Assembly (NCBI GenBank): GCA_045636545.1
Contig: JAZTXR010000105.1
Location: 1-46,132, forward strand
Reading direction: 5' to 3'
DNA from: HGM04593 sp045636545
Lineage (GTDB): Bacteria > Bacteroidota > Bacteroidia > Bacteroidales > Bacteroidaceae
DNA: 46,132 nt
A program made the position numbers and the translations under genes. Every line of letters starts with the position of its first letter. The first letter of the stretch is position 1. A model generated the notes under the pieces. It did no database searches and was not told where the DNA came from. It saw only the letters and a list, made by a program, of their open reading frames with translations. Positions 8,832 through 17,885 of this stretch are shown here, in pieces.

Positions 8832-9737
8832 TTACTTCACAGCCTCAACGGTATACCCCTTTGCTTTCAACAGTTCAAGCACACCCTTTTCGCCGGGCAA
8901 GTGGGCTGCACCGACAACGAACAACGTTGGAGCCCCATCCATCATTGCCGGCATCTTCTCGACCCAAGCAGCATTGCGGCCATAGATGAGCGCCTCCTCT
9001 TCCTCGGTGGTGCTGTCGCACGAATTACCGATTTTCTCTTCGGTTACCTCCTGCAGAGCCTGCATATCCTGCGCAAAGAATGCAGCAGAGAGTTCCTTCA
9101 TCTGCAACGAGTAGTACCCATCATTGTCTATCATACAAAGCAGCTGCTGTTTCTGGCGCTCTATGGTAGCACCTTTGTACAATGTCTCTATCTGGAAATC
9201 GACACTCTCAAGCCCGGTCACCCGCTTGCCGGCCTTCTTGGCCACTTTCTGGAAATGGGCATCAATGAGTTCCATTGGGTTGAACCCCGGTGTCAGCTTC
9301 ATATACTGCACAAGCTGCAACTGTGTAGAGAGCGCCATGGGTGTCATCTTGCCCAGTTGGCTCTCGAGGAGCGGATTATTGAGGTTCATACCCAACACTT
9401 TGTCCATATATGCATTCAGGCGCTGCATCTCATCGGCTGTAAAGATGTCGGATAGCGACTTGCCATCGGGCAACATCATAGCCTCATTCACCTTTTTCCG
9501 GTTCTCAAGGCTCTCCATCTCGCTCATCACCACCTCGCCACAAATGACATCGACAGCATCGAGTGCCGCCTTGGCACCCGGGATTGAATCAATGAACGAA
9601 GCGGGAGCAAGGTGATAGGTTCCTACTATATAAGATGATTTCTCAAGGTTCTTATGTGAAATTTTATACAATAATTGAGCGTTGCAGACAACGGCAGAGA
9701 GCATTGTCAAAAACAGGGACAGAATAATCTTTTTCAT
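8832..9737 (-). CDS. TraB/GumN family protein
   Basis: This is a 301-residue secreted protein with a signal peptide ending near VVCNA-Q (residue 20). It carries the hallmark motifs of the TraB/GumN (Tiki-like) family: GTYHL with H42 near the N-terminus, an acidic ICGEVV block near residue 65-70, and the C-terminal GAAHLPGEKGV motif around residue 280. Animal Tiki homologues are metal-dependent proteases. Bacterial members are mostly uncharacterised, so a peptidase role is possible but unproven. It ends 14 bases before the PepSY gene start and may be co-transcribed with it. The upstream region holds a hairpin (9772-9790) and repeat copy A. Confidence 0.88.
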   Translation of the reverse strand: MKKIILSLFLTMLSAVVCNAQLLYKISHKNLEKSSYIVGTYHLAPASFIDSIPGAKAALDAVDVICGEVVMSEMESLENRKKVNEAMMLPDGKSLSDIFTADEMQRLNAYMDKVLGMNLNNPLLESQLGKMTPMALSTQLQLVQYMKLTPGFNPMELIDAHFQKVAKKAGKRVTGLESVDFQIETLYKGATIERQKQQLLCMIDNDGYYSLQMKELSAAFFAQDMQALQEVTEEKIGNSCDSTTEEEEALIYGRNAAWVEKMPAMMDGAPTLFVVGAAHLPGEKGVLELLKAKGYTVEAVK

Positions 9738-9771
9738 TATAGTTGGAATTAATATTGGCGAAATTAATAAA

Positions 9772-9790
9772 AACAGTTTACAAAACTGTT
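9772..9790. promoter_or_regulatory. Small perfect inverted repeat in a divergent intergenic region
   Basis: AACAGTTT-ACA-AAACTGTT forms an 8-bp perfect inverted repeat 35-53 bases upstream of the TraB-like start (9737), between divergently transcribed genes. It may be an operator for that gene. This is inferred from position only. Confidence 0.3.
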
Positions 9791-9862
9791 CAAAAGAAGA
9801 TTAGAAATATTAAGAAAACTTAAATATCACACAAAAGTCAACAACATAGCACAATAGGATTG

Positions 9863-9870
9863 TAAATTTG
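9863..9870 (+). promoter_or_regulatory. Bacteroidota -7 box for the thioesterase gene
   Basis: TAAATTTG matches TAnnTTTG, 64 bases upstream of the ATG at 9935. No clear -33 TTG is visible. If used, repeat copy A (9883-9928) would lie in the transcribed leader. Confidence 0.45.
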
Positions 9871-9882
9871 CAGCAAACATCC

Positions 9883-9928
9883 AAGAAGCTGTTTGAATTT
9901 CTAAAAAAACATTTTCTTATAGAAGCTG
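9883..9928 (+). repeat. 47-nt interspersed repeat, copy A
   Basis: This begins AAGAAGCTGTTTGAATTTC, continues through an A-rich core with ACATTTTCTTATAG, and ends in a second AGAAGCTG. It lies six bases before the thioesterase ATG. Near-identical copies are at 23601-23648 (same strand) and 30407-30455 (opposite strand). A shorter one is at 11523-11550. Confidence 0.85.
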
Positions 9929-9934
9929 ACATTT

Positions 9935-10411
9935 ATGAAAAAGATAAAGAACCCATGGATTGACCTTACGGATAAAGGTTATAACTGCTTTGCCTGTGCA
10001 CCGACGAACCCTTGTGGACTGAAGATGGAATTTTATGAGGACGGCGATGAGATTGTCTCACTGTGGACACCCGGCAACAACTACCAGGGATGGCTGGACA
10101 CGCTACACGGCGGCATTCAGGCAACACTGTTGGACGAACTTGGCGGTTGGGTCATTGCCCGCAAGTTCCAGACATCGGGAATGACAACCAACCTTAACAT
10201 GAAATACAGGAAGCCCATCCCCACAGGAGAGAACATCACTCTTGAGATACGCGGCCGAGTGAAAGAGGTGAAGCGTATGTTCGTGTTCATAGAGGCCGAA
10301 ATAATATATGACGGCGAGGTGCGCTCAAGCGCCGAAATGACCTACTATACATTCCCGAAGGATGTTGCCGAGAAGGATTTCATGTTCAACGGTTGTGAAA
10401 CCGAGGAGTAA
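9935..10411 (+). CDS. PaaI-type hotdog-fold thioesterase
   Basis: This is a 158-residue single-domain hotdog protein. The N-terminal CFACAPTNPCGL segment (C18, C21, C27) matches the Cys-rich N-terminus common in PaaI-like acyl-CoA thioesterases of Bacteroidota. LHGGIQATLLDELGG (H58-G59-G60, D67/E68) is the hotdog helix with the HGG active-site motif. NLNMKYRKPIPTG fits the following strand. The likely reaction is hydrolysis of an acyl- or aryl-CoA thioester, but the substrate cannot be told from the sequence. It is transcribed alone, between the divergent TraB-like gene and the convergent capsule operon end at 10454. Confidence 0.88.
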   Translation: MKKIKNPWIDLTDKGYNCFACAPTNPCGLKMEFYEDGDEIVSLWTPGNNYQGWLDTLHGGIQATLLDELGGWVIARKFQTSGMTTNLNMKYRKPIPTGENITLEIRGRVKEVKRMFVFIEAEIIYDGEVRSSAEMTYYTFPKDVAEKDFMFNGCETEE

Positions 10412-10453
10412 ATGTGACACATTCTGTAAATATAGAAGAGCACAGATTGTTTT

Positions 10454-11506
10454 TCAGAAGCACTCCTTGCCAATCACGCTATTATATACTTTCTTGTACT
10501 CTCCGGTCATTTTTTCTACGGTAAAGTCCTTTTTGTACATAACTTCAGATGCTTGGGACATACGGTCATAGACCTGGGAATCCTCGAGTATGTATCTTAT
10601 CTTTTCGGCAAACACTGCAGCTTTGTTCTCCAGTGTAAAGCCATTGACATCGTTGTGTACCAGCTCACTGATACCTCCTACATTTGAAGCAACGACGGGT
10701 TTTCCATGACTCATTGCCTCAATGATGACTATTGGCAGACCCTCATAGTCCGAAGGTAGCATAAAGACATCGGCCAAAGAGCAATACATGGCAGCATTGG
10801 TTATATTGCCAAGGAAGAATGCATTCTCGGGAGCACCCTCTACCGGTTCCTTGTTACCAATCCAGACAAAAGCATACTCCGGCAACAGCCTGGCAACCTC
10901 CATAAAAAGAACGCTGTTCTTTGGATATGATACCCTTGCAATACACAGAATTGTCCTTTTATACTTTGACGGTATACCGAACGAAAGGTCATCGGTCACA
11001 GCCGGGGGCAATGTTCCGTTATAGACGGTAGAGACATTATTCTTTATGTTTTCAGCAATAAGGTTACGTCTGTCATATTCACTCACGGCAACTATCGCAC
11101 GGCAGCACCTCTGCATCAGTTTTTCCAAAAACAGGAATTTGCGGTTTGCCAGACGCACAGTGTCAAAGCCATGGACTGTATAGACAACCTTTTTCGACGG
11201 GAATGCCAAACGCCCCAATATGCCGGCTTTGGACGAATGGAGATGAACGATATCGGGCTTGAACAGCCTGCCAAGTTTCCAAAGGTCATACAAAGTGCGC
11301 AAATCATCAATTAACGATATATTCCTCTTCAAGTGCCTGCAATGTACACGCTGCACCTTTTTGTCAAGCATGTGCCACATCTTGCCATCGCCTTCACCCG
11401 AAGCAACAATGACATCGTGATTGTCACAAATTGAATTTGCTATATTTGCAACAACCGTCTGGGCACCGCCCAATTCACACAAAGTTATAACTTGTAATAC
11501 ACGCAT
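10454..11506 (-). CDS. Glycosyltransferase family 4
   Basis: This 350-residue GT-B enzyme is the last gene of the capsule operon. The N-terminal acceptor half has the GGAQTVVANIA loop. The C-terminal donor half has the family-4 nucleotide-sugar signature DYEGLPIVIIEAMSHGKPVV and then NVGGISELV. It probably adds one sugar to the lipid-linked repeat unit on the cytoplasmic face of the membrane. The sugar and linkage are unknown. A gap of 124 bases separates it from the previous operon gene. That gap holds repeat copy B, so it may have its own promoter or a processing site. Confidence 0.9.
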   Translation of the reverse strand: MRVLQVITLCELGGAQTVVANIANSICDNHDVIVASGEGDGKMWHMLDKKVQRVHCRHLKRNISLIDDLRTLYDLWKLGRLFKPDIVHLHSSKAGILGRLAFPSKKVVYTVHGFDTVRLANRKFLFLEKLMQRCCRAIVAVSEYDRRNLIAENIKNNVSTVYNGTLPPAVTDDLSFGIPSKYKRTILCIARVSYPKNSVLFMEVARLLPEYAFVWIGNKEPVEGAPENAFFLGNITNAAMYCSLADVFMLPSDYEGLPIVIIEAMSHGKPVVASNVGGISELVHNDVNGFTLENKAAVFAEKIRYILEDSQVYDRMSQASEVMYKKDFTVEKMTGEYKKVYNSVIGKECF

Positions 11507-11522
11507 AGCGTTTTTCCAAAAC

Positions 11523-11550
11523 TAAGAAGCTGTTTGAATTTCTAAAAACC
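11523..11550 (+). repeat. Interspersed repeat, copy B (short)
   Basis: TAAGAAGCTGTTTGAATTTC plus a short A-run matches the first 26 or so bases of copies A and C. On the minus strand it ends 16 bases before the GT4 start codon at 11506. Confidence 0.75.
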
Positions 11551-11630
11551 AATATTTATGCAAATATATGATTTGCAAACCAAAAACCATACAAATAACA
11601 GAGTTTTTTCAAAATCAAAGCATATTATGC

Positions 11631-12422
11631 TCAACGGCACAAACGGAACTTGATTTTCTTGAGCATCATTGAGAGACCCAAAGAACGCAACACCACAAGA
11701 ATGGAGCTTGTAATGCAGAAAAGTACAACATGACACTTGGTATAGAGCCAGCCTGCACCATTTTCACGGAACAGATTGTTGAGCTCATCAGTCTTCTTCA
11801 GGAACGAGCTGTCTGTAACACCTCCCAAACGGAACATGGCAAGCTCTGCCGGAATATATTTGAACTTCACTCCGGCTTCGTAGAAACGTATGAGCAAATC
11901 CACATCCATCATATACCTGAAGTGGGTCTTGAAGAGACCACACTTCTCATAAGCCCACTTTGCAATGAATGTTCCGGGATGACAAACAATCCGTTTCTTG
12001 AATGTATGCAACGGGAACTCCATCGAGGGAACGGCCTGGATTCTTGTATCGCTTGCACTGTCCCATATAAATACATTGCCACGATACACGCCGATGCCCT
12101 CCTCGTATGCATCGGCTACGGCCTTCAAGGCTCCTGGCAACAGCACGTCGTCCGAGTTTATAATACCAATGACATCACCCGTAGCACACCTGATACCCTT
12201 GTTGAAAGCATCGCTTATACCTTCATCGGGTTCTGAAACCACCTTGGCAATCCTGTCGCGGTATTTATCGACAACAGCCAGGGTTCCATCCTTTGAACCA
12301 CCGTCAATGATTATGTATTCAATATTAGGATAATCCTGCGAAACGACACTCTTTATGGTCTCCTCAACAACGGCTTCACTGTTATAGGTTATAGTGACTA
12401 TTGATATCTTAGGCTTCATCAT
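11631..12422 (-). CDS. Glycosyltransferase family 2
   Basis: This is a 263-residue GT-A fold enzyme. It opens with the family-2 strand KISIVTITYNSE, followed by IIIDGGSKDGT and the metal-binding acidic motif INSDDVL. The C-terminal 35 or so residues are hydrophobic and basic and may anchor it to the inner membrane. It should transfer a sugar from a nucleotide donor to the growing capsule repeat unit; the sugar is not predictable. Its ATG at 12422 overlaps the stop of the preceding GT2 gene by four bases, showing translational coupling. Confidence 0.9.
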   Translation of the reverse strand: MMKPKISIVTITYNSEAVVEETIKSVVSQDYPNIEYIIIDGGSKDGTLAVVDKYRDRIAKVVSEPDEGISDAFNKGIRCATGDVIGIINSDDVLLPGALKAVADAYEEGIGVYRGNVFIWDSASDTRIQAVPSMEFPLHTFKKRIVCHPGTFIAKWAYEKCGLFKTHFRYMMDVDLLIRFYEAGVKFKYIPAELAMFRLGGVTDSSFLKKTDELNNLFRENGAGWLYTKCHVVLFCITSSILVVLRSLGLSMMLKKIKFRLCR

Positions 12423-13246
12423 CTGATTAACAAATATTTCACTTTATGGCAAAGGTAACTAAAAAGTGTTATCTTGCCAATTTTATTCACATCTTTAAAT
12501 AACCTGACGTTGCTCGAGAACACTTTTCCAATGCTAAGCAGCCTCTCCTTTACAGCACGCGCCTTACTGTATTCCATTGCTCCCACCACGTTTGAAGAGT
12601 GCTGACGGTACAGGACTGTAGGTGCATCGACATAATCTATTATTCCGCCATAATATGCGACGGTCAATGCCGAAATGACATCGTGTATTATTATATCGTG
12701 CTCGACATACTTTTCAAGAATGAGTTCACGGGCTGCGCTGTTCATTACAATCGTACACCCGTTCACGCTGTTGCAGGTACAAAGATAGGGGAAAGTGCGG
12801 AGCACATCGGGGCGCAGGCCCGATGAGCGCCAAAAAGATTCGTGAATGACGTTCAATGACTCATCGACCACATTCATGTCGGTGTGTATGATGACCGGTT
12901 TCCCGGGATTTTCAGCCTCCTTAGCCCTCATCTTGTCCATTGTCAGGCGCAGTTTATTGGGCAACCAGACATCGTCCTGGTCACAATAGGCATAATAGTT
13001 GCCTGGCTCTGCAGTCTGCAGCAGATGGATAAAGCTCTTTCCCGGACCGAGATTGGCAGATGTATACCACGATAACGCTCCCCTTTCCTGCCATTCGTCA
13101 AGTATAGCTGTCGTAGCATCCTTCGAGCCGTCATCACGCACCAGTATCTCAACATTGACATCGCTTTGCGCAACCAATGACTCCAACTGCTCGGTGAGAT
13201 ATCTCTCGCCATTGTATGTAGATAGCAGAACTGTTACCTTTTCCAT
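12419..13246 (-). CDS. Glycosyltransferase family 2 (rhamnosyltransferase-like)
   Basis: The protein has 275 residues from ATG 13246, where the family-typical start MEKVTVLLSTYNGERYL appears. The open frame continues upstream but without family sequence. The GT-A core shows ILVRDDGSKDAT and the metal-binding YCDQDDVWLPNKL motif, most like WsaF/RfbN-type rhamnosyltransferases and related alpha-glycosyltransferases. Its stop overlaps the next GT2 start (ATGA). It is preceded by 19 bases of spacing to the small lipoprotein gene. It is part of repeat-unit assembly in the capsule operon. Donor specificity is a guess. Confidence 0.88.
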   Translation of the reverse strand: MEKVTVLLSTYNGERYLTEQLESLVAQSDVNVEILVRDDGSKDATTAILDEWQERGALSWYTSANLGPGKSFIHLLQTAEPGNYYAYCDQDDVWLPNKLRLTMDKMRAKEAENPGKPVIIHTDMNVVDESLNVIHESFWRSSGLRPDVLRTFPYLCTCNSVNGCTIVMNSAARELILEKYVEHDIIIHDVISALTVAYYGGIIDYVDAPTVLYRQHSSNVVGAMEYSKARAVKERLLSIGKVFSSNVRLFKDVNKIGKITLFSYLCHKVKYLLIR

Positions 13247-13265
13247 AGACTCCACAAAAAACCAT

Positions 13266-13679
13266 TTACCACTTGATGAATGAATATTCCCTTCCAAACG
13301 AGGATAGCACCATTTTCCTGTTGTCCAGATAGCCGACCTTGAACCTTGCCGTAGTATCAAAGATATAGAGATTCTCAAGTTCCTCGGGCACGCACACACC
13401 ATTCTCCCCAGGATACCTGTAGAGGTTATCCATTACAAGACTGTCACCACCGAAATAAAAACGTCCCATATAAAAATTCTTGGGGTGCTCCGTCTCGGAA
13501 TATATCCCCATCATCACCAGATGGCGCTGGAACGAATAGAATATGCTGTCGGGGTACACTGTCTCATCGGCCGTTGCCACACACTGCAACCTCCACATAC
13601 CGTCAAGCTCGTCATTTATAAAAATCCTCTCGCAAGAGATGCAGAGCAACAACAGGCAACCGTATAATATTTTTCTCAT
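13266..13679 (-). CDS. Small lipocalin-like lipoprotein in the capsule operon
   Basis: This is a 137-residue protein starting at ATG 13679 (MRKILYGC). The lipoprotein signal LLLLCISC places the lipidated Cys at about residue 16, so it should be anchored to a membrane on the periplasmic or surface side. The remainder is beta-rich (GMWRLQCV, FYMGRFYFGGDSLVMDNLY) and resembles the lipocalin-like small lipoproteins common in Bacteroidales. No enzyme motif is seen. Its place between the Wzi-like and glycosyltransferase genes suggests an accessory role in surface polymer handling. That role is inferred from position only. Confidence 0.75.
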   Translation of the reverse strand: MRKILYGCLLLLCISCERIFINDELDGMWRLQCVATADETVYPDSIFYSFQRHLVMMGIYSETEHPKNFYMGRFYFGGDSLVMDNLYRYPGENGVCVPEELENLYIFDTTARFKVGYLDNRKMVLSSFGREYSFIKW

Positions 13680-13689
13680 AACAAACAAT

Positions 13690-15300
13690 TCATTTAAAGA
13701 TTCCTACTCTTGTAAAAGAGAACATGACACCGGCGTTGTTGCCTATATAATTACTCCAATCATGGGCAAAGGAAGCTGAAAGAAGCCACTTTTTTCCATC
13801 GGGCGCATATATGAAATCGGCAAGAAGCGAGGTTGTATGCTTCTTTTCAAAGAAGGGGTTTATGTATGTACCCAAATTCTCGCTATAAGTACACTTTAGC
13901 CTGTACATGAATTCCTTTCTGTTGCCGAAAGCGCCATTTATACCCACATTGTGCGCACGCATACGGTTTGCCTTGAAATCCAGAAAGCCATCGGCATTAT
14001 ATAGCGGAGAAAATATCAAGGGATTCCCTATTGGCATGCCATAGTTATGCCACCCACTGTAGATTGCGTGGTTGTAATAGTTGTCCCACCCGTCCATCTG
14101 TTCCACGAAATAGTCATTGGGGTCATTGTAGCACGCACCGCTCTGGTCATACGTGGAAACATATTCATACTGTATATTCGAGATAAATCCAAGAACCCCC
14201 GTCTTGTTCTTGACCGATACACCCAACATGATATCACGCCATGGATAGAAGGTCACAGTCTTTTTATTGTTTATATTATTCTGGTACTCAAAGAAAAAGA
14301 GCTGTGAGAAATCCTCGAACAGGTGCTCGCCATACAGTTTTATATCAACTGGCTTTGTGTGAAGCGTAAAGGCCAGATGCCAACTGCCTACCTGGTTGCC
14401 GGTAATGTTCGACTGCTCGGTAAAAGGCACCATCTCATCGCCACCCGCGGGGATGAAAGCCTTGAGAAAATCCTTGAAACGCGAGGGCATGGAGAGATAT
14501 TTGCCTTTTTCGTGGGTATATACATCGCCACCGAACTGGGAATGCATCTCAAGCCCGGCCTCAGCGACAAGCGGAAACAGTTCACTGTTACCGATTTTCA
14601 TAAAAAAGGACTTGCTGTGATAAAGGGGATATCTGTTATATTTGGCTTTTGGATTCACAGCTGTGAACTTCTCCTGGAAAGCGGCATCCATGAACACACC
14701 ATACGCTATATGTCCGCGCAGGTGAAACAGGCCTTTCCTGTCCACTCTGACATACCCGGGCACTTCAAGGCGCACCTGTGGTATCGGCGTGCAATTGCCG
14801 CTATAGACCAAGCCACCTGTTCCCAATTCACGCAATCCATTCAAAGACAAAGAACCGCAAGAGCCCAGAACGCTATTGTCATTCACTCCCTCGAGGCTGC
14901 AGAAGTCACGCATCTCGGCAGTACGCTCCTTTGCGCCCACGCTCAATGTAAGCCAATTGTACGAGACATCGGCATACAACTGATGGACTATCGGATTATA
15001 GCTTTGATTGTATCCTACTTTAATATCGGCTCCCGACGAGTAGCTCCAGTTTCCATTGCGGCCGAAGCGGCCGTCAAGCTCAACACCACATCTGAGATAG
15101 CCGTTGTGCGTGTCAAGCGACGAAAGGCCATCTCTGTCCGATACCAGCCAGAAAGGAGCATAGTCACCCATTCCCCCGATTACATTGGCCTGTACATGAT
15201 TCGTTATATTGACCTTCTCCTGCGCCAGCGAGACATTGCCACAGAGTGACAGCAGACACAAGACAAGCACAAATATCATATTCTTATTCAAAAACGGCAT
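13690..15300 (-). CDS. Wzi-family capsule assembly outer-membrane protein
   Basis: This is a 536-residue outer-membrane beta-barrel protein with a signal peptide ending at about residue 26 (LCGNVSLA-Q). It shows alternating aromatic/hydrophobic strands throughout, including WLVSDRDGLSSLDTHNGYLR near the N-terminus, and an aromatic-bearing C-terminal strand. The arrangement (MGDYAPFWLVS start, GVELDGRFGRNGNWSYSSGADI) is typical of the Bacteroidales Wzi family. Wzi in enteric bacteria is a lectin-like barrel that holds capsule on the cell surface. The same function is likely here, which argues that the operon makes a cell-bound capsule or a retained exopolysaccharide. Confidence 0.88.
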   Translation of the reverse strand: MPFLNKNMIFVLVLCLLSLCGNVSLAQEKVNITNHVQANVIGGMGDYAPFWLVSDRDGLSSLDTHNGYLRCGVELDGRFGRNGNWSYSSGADIKVGYNQSYNPIVHQLYADVSYNWLTLSVGAKERTAEMRDFCSLEGVNDNSVLGSCGSLSLNGLRELGTGGLVYSGNCTPIPQVRLEVPGYVRVDRKGLFHLRGHIAYGVFMDAAFQEKFTAVNPKAKYNRYPLYHSKSFFMKIGNSELFPLVAEAGLEMHSQFGGDVYTHEKGKYLSMPSRFKDFLKAFIPAGGDEMVPFTEQSNITGNQVGSWHLAFTLHTKPVDIKLYGEHLFEDFSQLFFFEYQNNINNKKTVTFYPWRDIMLGVSVKNKTGVLGFISNIQYEYVSTYDQSGACYNDPNDYFVEQMDGWDNYYNHAIYSGWHNYGMPIGNPLIFSPLYNADGFLDFKANRMRAHNVGINGAFGNRKEFMYRLKCTYSENLGTYINPFFEKKHTTSLLADFIYAPDGKKWLLSASFAHDWSNYIGNNAGVMFSFTRVGIFK

Positions 15301-15350
15301 AATTTAAAACTCTACATATTGATATTATCGGATTTCATTTCTTCAATTCA

Positions 15351-16775
15351 TCAAAAACGTCCTCCTGTTATAAGCAATTTCTTTCCATCTATAATATACA
15401 AGCCTGCCGGAATCGGCATGTTTCCATTCAGTTTACGACCATCCAAGAGCCATACACCTCTGTTCTGTTCCGATTCATCAACGCTCACATGTTCAACACA
15501 AACCGGTAATTTAATATTTTCTTCAATCCACACTATTCTTTCTCTCATCCACGCATCTACCTTATCTATTTCCTCTTCCAAAGATTCGAATGTAGACTTT
15601 TTCCATCGCTGAGAATCGAAATATCTACTAATATCCAAATCTTCGCCACACTCAGCCTTGAGATTATGCAAAAAAGACATAACATCGTCATACAAAGTGT
15701 ATTTTACCTGTTCCCACTGATTCTGGAACTCATTGTTAAATGATGCATATTCCAATAAATATTTATAATAGAAACGGTAATTTCCACTATGTTGCTGTGA
15801 CCAATCATCCTTAATGGCAAAAATGTTGTCAAAATCCCATACCGGTCCTATTTTCAGCAGGCTCCCGTCGCTCAAGCTATTCTTGTAAAAATATCTGTTG
15901 GAACCTCTTCCATCTTCTGTACCCAAGATGTCATGAACCAACAACCACTTTGCAAAAGACTCAATATCCAAGTAATTTCCTACATCTTCATGCGAAAGCA
16001 ATCTGTCTTCAACAGCAAAAACATAATCCTTGATTTGCTCCAACAAAGAATCGCTAATGTCTTCCACATCGGGGTACTTGAATGTGTAGCCCTCATAATC
16101 GGGCAACATATTTCCTTTAAAATAAAGCTCCTCACCCCACCAATAGGCATCGTCCTCTATCACAAAGCCATCATCTGATATATTTATACGACCTTTGTCT
16201 TTTTCAACAGCCTCTGTCATAACATAAACACCTCTATAATCATCATTTATGACAAGATTCACAAACCGACATTCAGGAGTCCATTCCATTCCAAGAATTT
16301 CACTGACTTTAAATCCCACCAATGTATTCAAATCCAATTTAGGACAATTCAACAATATCCACTCTTTCGACTTGTACTTGCTATCACCTCTAAAAAACAA
16401 ATCAGCTTTTTTCGTCAATTTGATCTTGAATGATTTCTTTTCCCATAAAGCACTTGAATTTCCGCGTACTTTTATGCGCATTCCAGATGCACCGGGAAGA
16501 TATTCTCCACTGTCATAATACACACTGTCATTCAACAAGAAAGTCACTTTGCCATTGACATATTCAGCATCGATGGTTTTTCCTGTATATCCTTCCGGAG
16601 CATAAATCCAGTCTTCTTCAGGTTCTTCGGCATCTATAGTGGAGACGACAATGCAAGGGATATTCATCATCTTCAAGACCGAATCCTTGAATTCAACTGC
16701 ATACGTAAAATCTGTCACAAAAAAACAGAGCAACAGGTAAGAAAAGACACGGAAAGTAATTCTCTTTGGAATCAT
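15351..16775 (-). CDS. Secreted CotH-type protein kinase homologue
   Basis: The protein has 474 residues from ATG 16775, chosen because a signal peptide starts there (MIPKRITFRVF..TYAVE); the frame is open to 16814. CotH family marks are RGNSS at 104-108 with nearby lysines 113-121, DDYRGVYVMTEAVEKDKGRI (178-197), HDILGTEDGRGSNRYFYK (281-298) and the metal-binding PVWDFDN (311-317). Spore-coat CotH phosphorylates serines on secreted proteins. The substrate here is unknown. The C-terminus (GLYIIDGKKLL) resembles the sorting-like tails of two other secreted proteins in this window. It sits within the capsule operon between the polymerase and Wzi. Base composition is more AT-rich than its neighbours, which may indicate separate acquisition. 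Confidence 0.87.
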   Translation of the reverse strand: MIPKRITFRVFSYLLLCFFVTDFTYAVEFKDSVLKMMNIPCIVVSTIDAEEPEEDWIYAPEGYTGKTIDAEYVNGKVTFLLNDSVYYDSGEYLPGASGMRIKVRGNSSALWEKKSFKIKLTKKADLFFRGDSKYKSKEWILLNCPKLDLNTLVGFKVSEILGMEWTPECRFVNLVINDDYRGVYVMTEAVEKDKGRINISDDGFVIEDDAYWWGEELYFKGNMLPDYEGYTFKYPDVEDISDSLLEQIKDYVFAVEDRLLSHEDVGNYLDIESFAKWLLVHDILGTEDGRGSNRYFYKNSLSDGSLLKIGPVWDFDNIFAIKDDWSQQHSGNYRFYYKYLLEYASFNNEFQNQWEQVKYTLYDDVMSFLHNLKAECGEDLDISRYFDSQRWKKSTFESLEEEIDKVDAWMRERIVWIEENIKLPVCVEHVSVDESEQNRGVWLLDGRKLNGNMPIPAGLYIIDGKKLLITGGRF

Positions 16776-16818
16776 AGTATAGTTTATATGAAATTTATCG
16801 GTTCGACACATCAATACA

Positions 16819-17865
16819 TCAATATTTCAACAATTTGTACAGGAATATATTGGCAACGAGAATACATATTGCATAGAGCACAACAAGCAGACGCCCCAGC
16901 CAATGAGGTCTCAACAGAACAGCCAAGAACGGGAACATGATACAGTCTATTATCGCTATAAGTTCCTCAATTCGCATAGCAATCGGAGGTAGGAATGAGA
17001 GCCCCACATACATACATATAGACAAGCAGAATGCCTTCAACAGTATGGGCATATACGGATACTTGTCTTTAAGGTAGTCATATTTCCACAAAAGTACATA
17101 GTAGGCAAACAGGCGCACCAGCGCCATTGCATTATAGATGTTTATATCGGCCCACACACCACCCTCATAAATCATCAGCTCCTCATACATCTGCAATTTC
17201 TGCTGTATGAACGGGATGGGTATAATCTTGAGCAAATCCATTCCTATAAAAGGAAAGGCATACATTACAATGGGCAAAACAACAAGAACCACGCGGAAAA
17301 CACGTGACAAATCCTTGTTACCGAAAAACAGCAGTGGCAACAATGCCAAAGCCGAATAGTGGAACAACACGGCAAGCACGAGGCAGAGTGCAAATTTCAG
17401 TTTCTTGCCCTCGCCGACATAAGGCACGGAGAAGAGGAAAATACCCGAGGCTACAGCAACGCGTATCTGTGTCATCTCCTGAATGATGAACAGGTGGGTG
17501 AACCACAAAAGTATTGACAGGTACCAATAAGGCGAAAGCCTCTTTATTGCATATATTTTCAACGGCACAGCCATAAAGGCATATATGGCAAACAGCAATA
17601 TCGGCGCCTGCAATGCACGGGCAATGCCGTTTATCATCTTGAATGTAGGTTCTGTAAGGCTTGCAGCTACCCCCGATGGGTTCTTGAAATATCCAAGGTA
17701 TGCATTATAGTCATTGTCTATGCCTTGAGGACGGAAAGCCACATATAAAGTCAGGACGGTTGCCAACAGAAACAGCAACCATCCACGCCTCTGTATCTCC
17801 TCATCCTCGAAAAAGGCAAGGACTGCTATTACGGACAATATGGCAAAGAGCAGCACTACATACAT
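16819..17865 (-). CDS. EpsG-family polysaccharide polymerase (Wzy role)
   Basis: This is a 348-residue polytopic membrane protein with about ten predicted helices. The EpsG-family features are the early FRPQGIDNDYNAYLGYF segment in the first large loop, followed by the EPTFKMINGIAR block. EpsG-like proteins act as Wzy polymerases, joining lipid-linked repeat units on the outer face of the inner membrane. It is the only polymerase candidate in the operon and lies 20 bases downstream of the Wzz-like gene, which controls chain length in such systems. Confidence 0.87.
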   Translation of the reverse strand: MYVVLLFAILSVIAVLAFFEDEEIQRRGWLLFLLATVLTLYVAFRPQGIDNDYNAYLGYFKNPSGVAASLTEPTFKMINGIARALQAPILLFAIYAFMAVPLKIYAIKRLSPYWYLSILLWFTHLFIIQEMTQIRVAVASGIFLFSVPYVGEGKKLKFALCLVLAVLFHYSALALLPLLFFGNKDLSRVFRVVLVVLPIVMYAFPFIGMDLLKIIPIPFIQQKLQMYEELMIYEGGVWADINIYNAMALVRLFAYYVLLWKYDYLKDKYPYMPILLKAFCLSICMYVGLSFLPPIAMRIEELIAIIDCIMFPFLAVLLRPHWLGRLLVVLYAICILVANIFLYKLLKY

Positions 17866-17885
17866 ACCTGTCTATCCTTTTTTGC

